The translations under genes were made by a program, and so were the position numbers. From Zizania palustris (Eukaryota; Streptophyta; Magnoliopsida; Poales; Poaceae), in NCBI GenBank assembly GCA_019279435.1, contig JAAALK010000286.1, forward strand, positions 50,354,289-50,418,288: a stretch of 64,000 bases of DNA, in the 5' to 3' direction. The notes beneath the pieces were generated by a model. It searched no databases. It was not told the origin of the DNA and saw only the letters and a list, made by a program, of their open reading frames with translations. Positions 58,030 to 64,000 of the stretch are shown here, piece after piece (position 1 is the stretch's first letter; every line of letters begins with the position of its first letter).

Positions 58030-58755
58030 TTCGTTTAATCACGCATGAATTCGAACTAAAGGCCTGCCATCCAGAAGACATACGATCATTCATACGTTCT
58101 CCTACCTGTACCTCTTTGCAACCAGATTTGAGTGTCACATCACTTGTTCTTCAAAACACACACACACACACGCACACGCAAATGACCTGTCTTATGGTGG
58201 AAAAAAAGTTCTTTCACGTGGCTCGACTGAAGTGCTCGGATCTGTCACTTTTCAATAAAAATGAAAATGGCTGGTTTTGAATTAAAGCTAGGCACCAGTT
58301 TGGTTTGGTTTGAACTTTGAAGCCCTATCAAAGTAATGTTGATTTTGATTGATGCCAAAGTGTGCCAGCAAGAGACTAGAATGTAAATAAAGCCCATACT
58401 TTGGTAGAGCAAAATCCCCAGGTTTTCTTTGGATTGAAGGATCTTTGCAAGAACTGAACTAATTCCAGTCAAAATCTTACAAACCTCTAACTAGCCCTTA
58501 ATCTCCCTCTAGCTCGTTCAAGCAGACGCAGGAAATACAAAAGTAAAAAAAAAAGGAAACCAGATTAAAACCATCCATGGACCGAGCTTTGGGCTGGCCC
58601 AATCCTTATTAAAGCGAGCCTGTTTCTTTGGTTCTAGTGATATCGTTTACCTGGCACAAGGCCTGGTTCCACTCGTCGCCCTCCGGCTTTATCATGTTGC
58701 TTTCGCCCAAAACCTTTTTCACCATGTACGAAAGTAGCTTGGTATGACACATCTA

Positions 58756-58960
58756 CTCTAGTTATTCCAAAGACCAAAATATAAGATATAAAATTTTATA
58801 TGATCTTAGCCGTTGATTTCTTTCACTATATATGATCAACAACTACAAAACTAACATCATATGAAAATGTTTTCAATACAAATCTAGCTATATGACATTC
58901 AGAATACTAAACATACGTGTTTTTAGCTTAATCACGTCTTATATTTTGAAACTGAGAGAG
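58756..58960. mobile_element. Decayed Stowaway MITE
   Basis: Ends CTCTAGTTATTCC and GAAACTGAGAGAG with TA on both sides (58754-58755 and 58961-58962). Inner arms AAAATATAAGAT and TCTTATATTTTG pair. 205 bp. Confidence 0.65.
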
Positions 58961-59634
58961 TATTTGAAATTCATGAATTACATAATTTCACATGAACTAA
59001 AGATAACATCTTTTGGCGAATCTAGTTTTTTATTTCCAAATATAACACAATCAAAGAGCTCAACCGTGTCTGTTAAGATAGGTAGGGGTCCTATTCGAAA
59101 AGCCATATACTCGGGATAAGAAAATTTAGTCGCCTGGATGTTCTAATGTGCGTTGTAAAACACTCTTACTCCGTATTATTTATTTGAAGGATAAGAACCT
59201 CAGCTTCAACTTGGTTACTTGGAGACGCTATCTACCATCGCAATGGGCCAACGGCAGAAGAAACCAAACTAGAAGTAAACTTACATACCGGAAGGGTCGC
59301 ATGCTCGCAGCTGCAATTTGTCCTGTTTACTTTTAAACTTTTGGGAGAAAATCTTCATTATATTCGCCCCAAGCTAAGACGCCCACTTGCAGAGGGGTCA
59401 CAGCATGCCATCTCTTATCCTGCATCAAAACCAAATCAAGAAATACTCCATTTTGATTGTTCTGTAAACAATGCCTACAGATTTATTTGCAAAAATTTAA
59501 CAGAAACACATGTCAATTAACTATACAATAAAACACCTAGCTTTTAGTGTTACATGAAAGGAAATTTGTGTTACAGATTGTCGAAGTGCTTAAATAGAAC
59601 TAATGTCACCACTTACTTTAAGAAGCTGCTACAA
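58961..59634. other. COX11 3' region
   Basis: No ORF with support. The COX11 3' UTR probably occupies part of it (downstream on the minus strand). A CA-type repeat lies further out at about 58157-58180. Confidence 0.4.
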
Positions 59635-62374
59635 TTAACTGTCCTTCAGCTTAAAGAATGTATAGGAAAGGACTATATTGTTCACCCCTTCCATTTTGGG
59701 GTCTGTCTCAAACTCAGGATCAATGTAGAAGAACACCTGAAAATTTTTCACATACACAATTGAAATAAGTGCAGACGTATACCAGATTACTAGGCATGTC
59801 ATGCATTGAGTGCAAAATGAACTTACCGGCATGTCAATCTGCTCCCCTGGAAGAAGTGTTTGCTCCTCAAAGCAGAAACATTGTATCTTATTGAAATAAA
59901 TCGCAGCCTGCAGGATGGAAGAAAACAGTTGTAAACTCAAAAAGTTAGGAGTATGGCTCCTATTAACTTAAATGCAATAGTTATACACCTCAGCTTAATT
60001 TCAGTTAGCAACATAAATATCCTGATATTGTGAAGTAACCTGAGTCCATGGCAACTCACAACACCTTGACAGAATCACAGAAGTTAATATATATTCTACA
60101 GTTTTCTCATCATTATTTTCCCTAGAAATTATGGTGGGGCTATTTTATCCAACATATTTCCACTAATTTATGCTAACAAAAAATACAGGATGAAGGGTTA
60201 AGCCTACAATAACTTCCATGAATTCAGAGACGACTCCTGTGCTTCTCGCATAATTTTTCTTTCAGGACATGGATAAAATTATAAAGGTCAAAAGTTGTGG
60301 TGAGTTACATACCTTCATAGGAGCTACATTATATGTGGACACACCAGTTATTGGAGTTGAACTGCGATTTTCAGCAGTATAAAATGCAAGAGCACTTTCA
60401 CCAGGTTTAACCTTCACCTACAAATGGAATAGGTAGATAATAAATATGACATGGAAAGGGCTTAAAGTATGCGTCTTAAGTTCCAAAGCATTACCTCTCT
60501 CTGTGTCGGAACGAACTTCCAAGGCATACCATCAGCAACGTCAGCATTAAACTGGACAATTATCTCCCTGCAAACAAAATTATCTGCCTTGGTCTCAACA
60601 GGAAAGAAAATAAAATGCTAGCATAAAAATAGAATCACTACTAAACTTAGCACACAAGATTATTTCAGATGATATTAAAAATAACAAATTCATTTAAAAT
60701 CCCGAAACTATTGATAATTAGTGAAAATCATATGAACATGATGAGAATGGTAAGATGCACAAAGATATGGATGCAAACTTTCAAAATTCATACCAATACA
60801 AGATCATCTCAACTCTACAAAAATCAGCCCATGATTATGGATCATAGCACAATATGCTGTAGAAATGCAATTGTTGCCATGGTTGTACACTTGCACGATT
60901 GTACCAAGCTAAACTTAATCCAAATATAACATCACATGTAATGCCATATCAGCCCACTATTTGAAACAAAGGTACTTCTGATAATAAACATTGGTAAAAA
61001 GGCACTGATGAAAGAAACACAGAAGATCACCATCTGAATGATCTGATCATGTAAGAAAAGTAAAGGAAATGTCTATTTGTGCAACATGCAACAAGCCAGA
61101 AACACATGCACTCTATAGCGTTTCCATAAAACTAAGGCCTAGTTTGACCTCACATTGCAACCGGCTCAACGGACAGAGAGTATATTCTAAAAATGGCCAT
61201 GGCACTAGCTGTCAGAATCGAAAACAAGATGGAAGTAGTGACAAACTTGGACCCTGGTCATAGCAAGACTCCACCTTGATGTTGTGGTTCCATCTTGAGC
61301 ATGTCGTGAGATCTTCTCCTCCACACTCTGCATAGAGTCAAGCATCATTACACACAATGAACAATACTCCAGGTTCAAGCTCACTTGAATTAGGAAGTTA
61401 CACAAGATGCCATATTTATCACAACCTTTTCAACGCACCAGTAATGATTCACTATAGCGAACTTTTGCAATCATAATCATTTTCAAAGAAATTCACAATT
61501 GCCCTGTTTCAACAATATCTAATTCACAATTCTACGCAAGCATTTACCCAGAAATAAATTAGAAACATCTTCATGTCATTTCCGACACATTTGAAGAGTA
61601 CCATTTTGATGGGTATTAAAACAAAATCCAGCGTAGATAACTATAGTTGTTAATAGAATGCTGAATGCGAGTGAGTAGAAGATGGAAGTTCTATTTACTG
61701 AATGAGTAAAATCTTCTAAACTCATAAGACATAATTGTGGGCGTGGATAGAACATGTTAATGTCCATGGCATCCCTAAGGACTCTTAACAGCTTAACAGA
61801 CAACCAGTCATAAACCTACAAAAGAGGAACTCCAGACGAAAAAGGCCATCACAAGTTTGATATATCTTAACTATTTCGAACATAGCTTCTGAATCGCATC
61901 AATTTGCACATGTAACAGTGCCAAGCAGCAGATTGCCAAACTAAATGGAGCAGGCTATTATCATCGACAAAATCAAGCACATCCTAATCGTGGTCCCAGC
62001 ACAACACGAAATTTCAGCACAGCACAAATTACCAAAGTGAACAAACAGAGGGTTAGGCCTTAGGGTATGGGTAGGGGCAGGCAAACCTCGCGGCGCTGGA
62101 CGGTGCCGCCGTAGCCGGTGGCCTGGCAGAACCGGCGGTAGAGCGGGACGGCGGCGTAGGACGCACCGACCATCGCTGCGGCCACTCCTAGCAGGTAGGC
62201 CATCGTCCTACTAGAGCTCTTCTCCCGGGCCGCCGCCGCCGCGGAAGAAGAGGAAGACGAGGCGAGTCCGCGCCGGAGGAAGGCATCGGCCAAGAGCGGC
62301 CACGGGTGGCACGGGGAGTGGCGGCGGAGAAGAGAGAGGGAGAGGTGGCGGTGGAGACTGGCCAACGGAGGCAT
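59635..62374 (-). CDS. COX11: Cytochrome c oxidase assembly protein COX11 (233 aa, six exons)
   Basis: COX11 (CtaG family) is a mitochondrial inner-membrane copper chaperone that delivers copper to the CuB site of COX1. Exons on the minus strand: 62374-62087, 61327-61275, 60567-60495, 60417-60313, 59907-59827 and 59736-59635, with GT/AG introns and 233 codons plus TAA. The N-terminus is Arg/Ser/Leu-rich and acid-poor, as for a mitochondrial presequence. One membrane segment lies at about 59-76, followed by PLYRRFCQATGYGG (C83). The copper-binding CFCF motif is C183/C185 in IQCFCFEEQ; the end is VLSYTFFKLKDS. The typical length of the soluble domain is kept. An in-frame ATG at 62488 would add 38 residues; I prefer 62374, which gives a normal presequence. 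Confidence 0.95.
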
Positions 62375-62489
62375 CGCAGCGGCGAGGTGTGATGTCGCCG
62401 CCGTGATTCGCTGTTGTGTACGACCCTTACTTGACAACTGGCCGGACAATAAATCAGGATTTATTCTCAAAACACACATGTCATTCACC

Positions 62490-63045
62490 TGAATAAAATC
62501 TTACGTGTCATTAAGATACGTAGGGTTTGGTATGATCTGAGCCCATCAAATCTATATCAGATGGCGTGGACGTTCTTCTCGTTTCGTCGGATTTGTATTT
62601 CTTATGTTAATTTCTTATTGTTCTAATATTACTATCGTTCAAACACGTTAAATTAGAGTTACGATAAGATTCGGTATCATGTTATTTAATTTCTCACAAA
62701 GAGAAACTGCAAAAAACAAAAAACAAATCACTCCAACAGGAAGCAACTACATAATCTCAGTTCATGTAAAGTTTGCCCAAAGATGCTGTTCATATATCTT
62801 GGTCAAATGTCAAAACTTTTGATCGTTAATGCCTGCGTGAACAGACACAGAGACTTAAGACTTTGAACTTAGAAGTACAGCGCAGCCAATAGGTTCGGTT
62901 AGCTAAGCAAGTAAACGAAGGGCAAGAACAAAAGACTCTAAACAGTATACTTTTTTCCTAGAAGTTCCTCGTAGTTGACTTAATCACATCTCGTCGCAAG
63001 GAGCAAAAAGTCCTAGAAACGATGCTTCACTGAATCACTCACTGC
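62490..63045. other. COX11 upstream region and intergenic
   Basis: Between the COX11 start and the calmodulin-like 3' end; both genes are on the minus strand. It should hold the COX11 promoter and the 3' UTR of the next gene. No specific element recognised. Confidence 0.4.
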
Positions 63046-63414
63046 TCACTTGCTCATCATCAGCTTCACAAAATCTTCATAGCTAATAAGGCCGTCACCG
63101 TCCAAATCTGCTTCCTTAATCATGTCAGCGACTTCCTGATCTGTCAGCTTCTCCCCGAGGTTGCCCATCACTTGGCGGAGCTGAAAAAAATTAATGACTA
63201 GAGGGGTTCAGCGAAACGTTGTCCTGATGGCAAGAATTTCTTGTTTACAAGAAGATAACTGACAAGATGGATATAAGCACAAAAGAATGAGCGGGTGATT
63301 TGAGTGATCAGATCTGATAGAACAAAAGTTTACCTCATCTGCACAAATGTACCCATTCTTATCCTTGTCAATCAGGTTGAATGCTTCCCTCACTGCGTTC
63401 TCTGAAACAGCGTC
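63046..63414 (-). CDS. Calmodulin-like Ca2+ sensor, 3' exons only (partial)
   Basis: Two exons on the minus strand: 63414-63334 (27 codons) and 63180-63046 (44 codons plus TGA). The first encodes EF-hand 3 with loop DKDKNGYICADE. The second has LRQVMGNLGEKLTDQEVADM, then EF-hand 4 with loop DLDGDGLISYED. The product is a small cytosolic Ca2+ sensor of the CaM/CML family. EF-hand 4 has Asp instead of the usual Glu at loop position 12, which generally weakens Ca2+ or favours Mg2+ binding. The acceptor is the AAG before GAC at 63414. Exons for EF-hands 1 and 2 lie beyond 64000; I see none in 63480-64000, which is intron with a MITE-like tract near 63690-63850. Confidence 0.9.
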
Positions 63415-64000
63415 CTTCAAGGATATAATATATCAGATTAATTAATACAAGCATAATGTGCAAAACATACATCTTATGAAAATTTCAACACATACAAAGA
63501 CAACAAGATGCCTATCAGTGATTCAAGTACATTGCATTTTGTTGCAAGAAAACCATTACTAGGCAAGGTGTCCAATATGAAATTTGGTGTTCTTTAAGCT
63601 GAAAAGGAACTAAGGAAGTGCTATTGATTGAAAAATTATCACCTCTTAAACCAGACGCATTTGCAAATTACGCTACCCTGAAAGACACGGTAGGAGACTT
63701 TCCAAGATATAAGACATCTAAGTTTTTTATACAGTTTTTAACGTATATAGTGTTGATTATTAGTTACTTTCACTATATATTATCGATAACTATTAAGATA
63801 TCAATCTAATTATATGACACGCATAGTACTAAACCTAAATATAACTTAATTATTAGTTAAAAATTATAAATGCTGACATTCGTAAAAACAAATTTACAGC
63901 AATTTTGGGAATAACTAACGCAGCACAGTAGAAAGAGGCTGAAAGGAAAAGCTAATATAATGGTTGTCTTGTACTATGTAGATATGCATTTGTTGTTGTC

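Noticed and set aside
62375..62488. N-terminal extension of COX11 from an upstream ATG
   Set aside because: Possible, but the added residues do not resemble a presequence better than the internal start, and the internal ATG begins a typical mitochondrial N-terminus.

Overview
This window is nuclear DNA of a grass, very probably rice or a close relative (Oryza or another Oryzeae). The signs are plant intron/exon structure, GC-rich first exons, dense Tourist/Stowaway-type MITEs, LTR retrotransposons primed by initiator tRNA-Met, and actin genes whose 5' leader intron closely resembles rice Act1. From memory, the order actin - FAR1-related - ZF-HD homeobox - COX11 resembles the rice chromosome 3 Act1 neighbourhood; this assignment is inference and needs an alignment.

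Layout. 1-7.5 kb: flank, then a complete young Ty1/copia element (707-7471; 5-bp target duplication, near-identical LTRs, intact 1394-aa polyprotein, hairpin-rich leader). 7.7-8.75 kb: cell-wall invertase (GH32) pseudogene. 8.8-13.2 kb: MITEs, tandem repeats and a FAR1-like gene fragment. 13.2-31.7 kb: three intact 377-aa actin genes, A (+), B (-) and C (+). A and B face tail to tail, B and C head to head; each has a 5' leader intron and three coding introns. B carries a tandem duplication of its last exon in which the outer copy has lost its stop codon. 21.8-28.8 kb, between B and C: MITEs, an orphan CACTA end, a second FAR1-like fragment in inverse orientation and a solo LTR.

31.7-39.6 kb: a small Tourist-like MITE inserted just 3' of actin C. 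Inside it lies an LTR retrotransposon array with three LTRs and two internal regions, which encodes only a gag-like protein. The middle LTR looks like a crossover product. 39.8-41.1 kb: remnant of another LTR element. 41.5-46.2 kb: a FAR1-related (FRS) gene on the minus strand with an intronless CDS and two upstream leader exons; a hAT-like element sits in its leader intron. 46.3-53.4 kb: intergenic DNA with nested Tourist MITEs. 54.0-54.7 kb: single-exon ZF-HD homeodomain transcription factor. 59.6-62.4 kb: six-exon COX11 (mitochondrial copper chaperone for cytochrome oxidase), minus strand. 63.0-64.0 kb: the 3' end of a calmodulin-like gene, minus strand, running out of the window.

The host genes form no pathway; they are ordinary housekeeping and regulatory loci. 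The most notable signals are structural: (1) five hairpins presenting a CCAACG loop, several with sense-strand G-U pairs, in the copia leader; (2) the three-LTR array with a crossover signature; (3) the duplicated terminal exon and mosaic structure of actin B; (4) core-promoter divergence between actin A and actins B/C.
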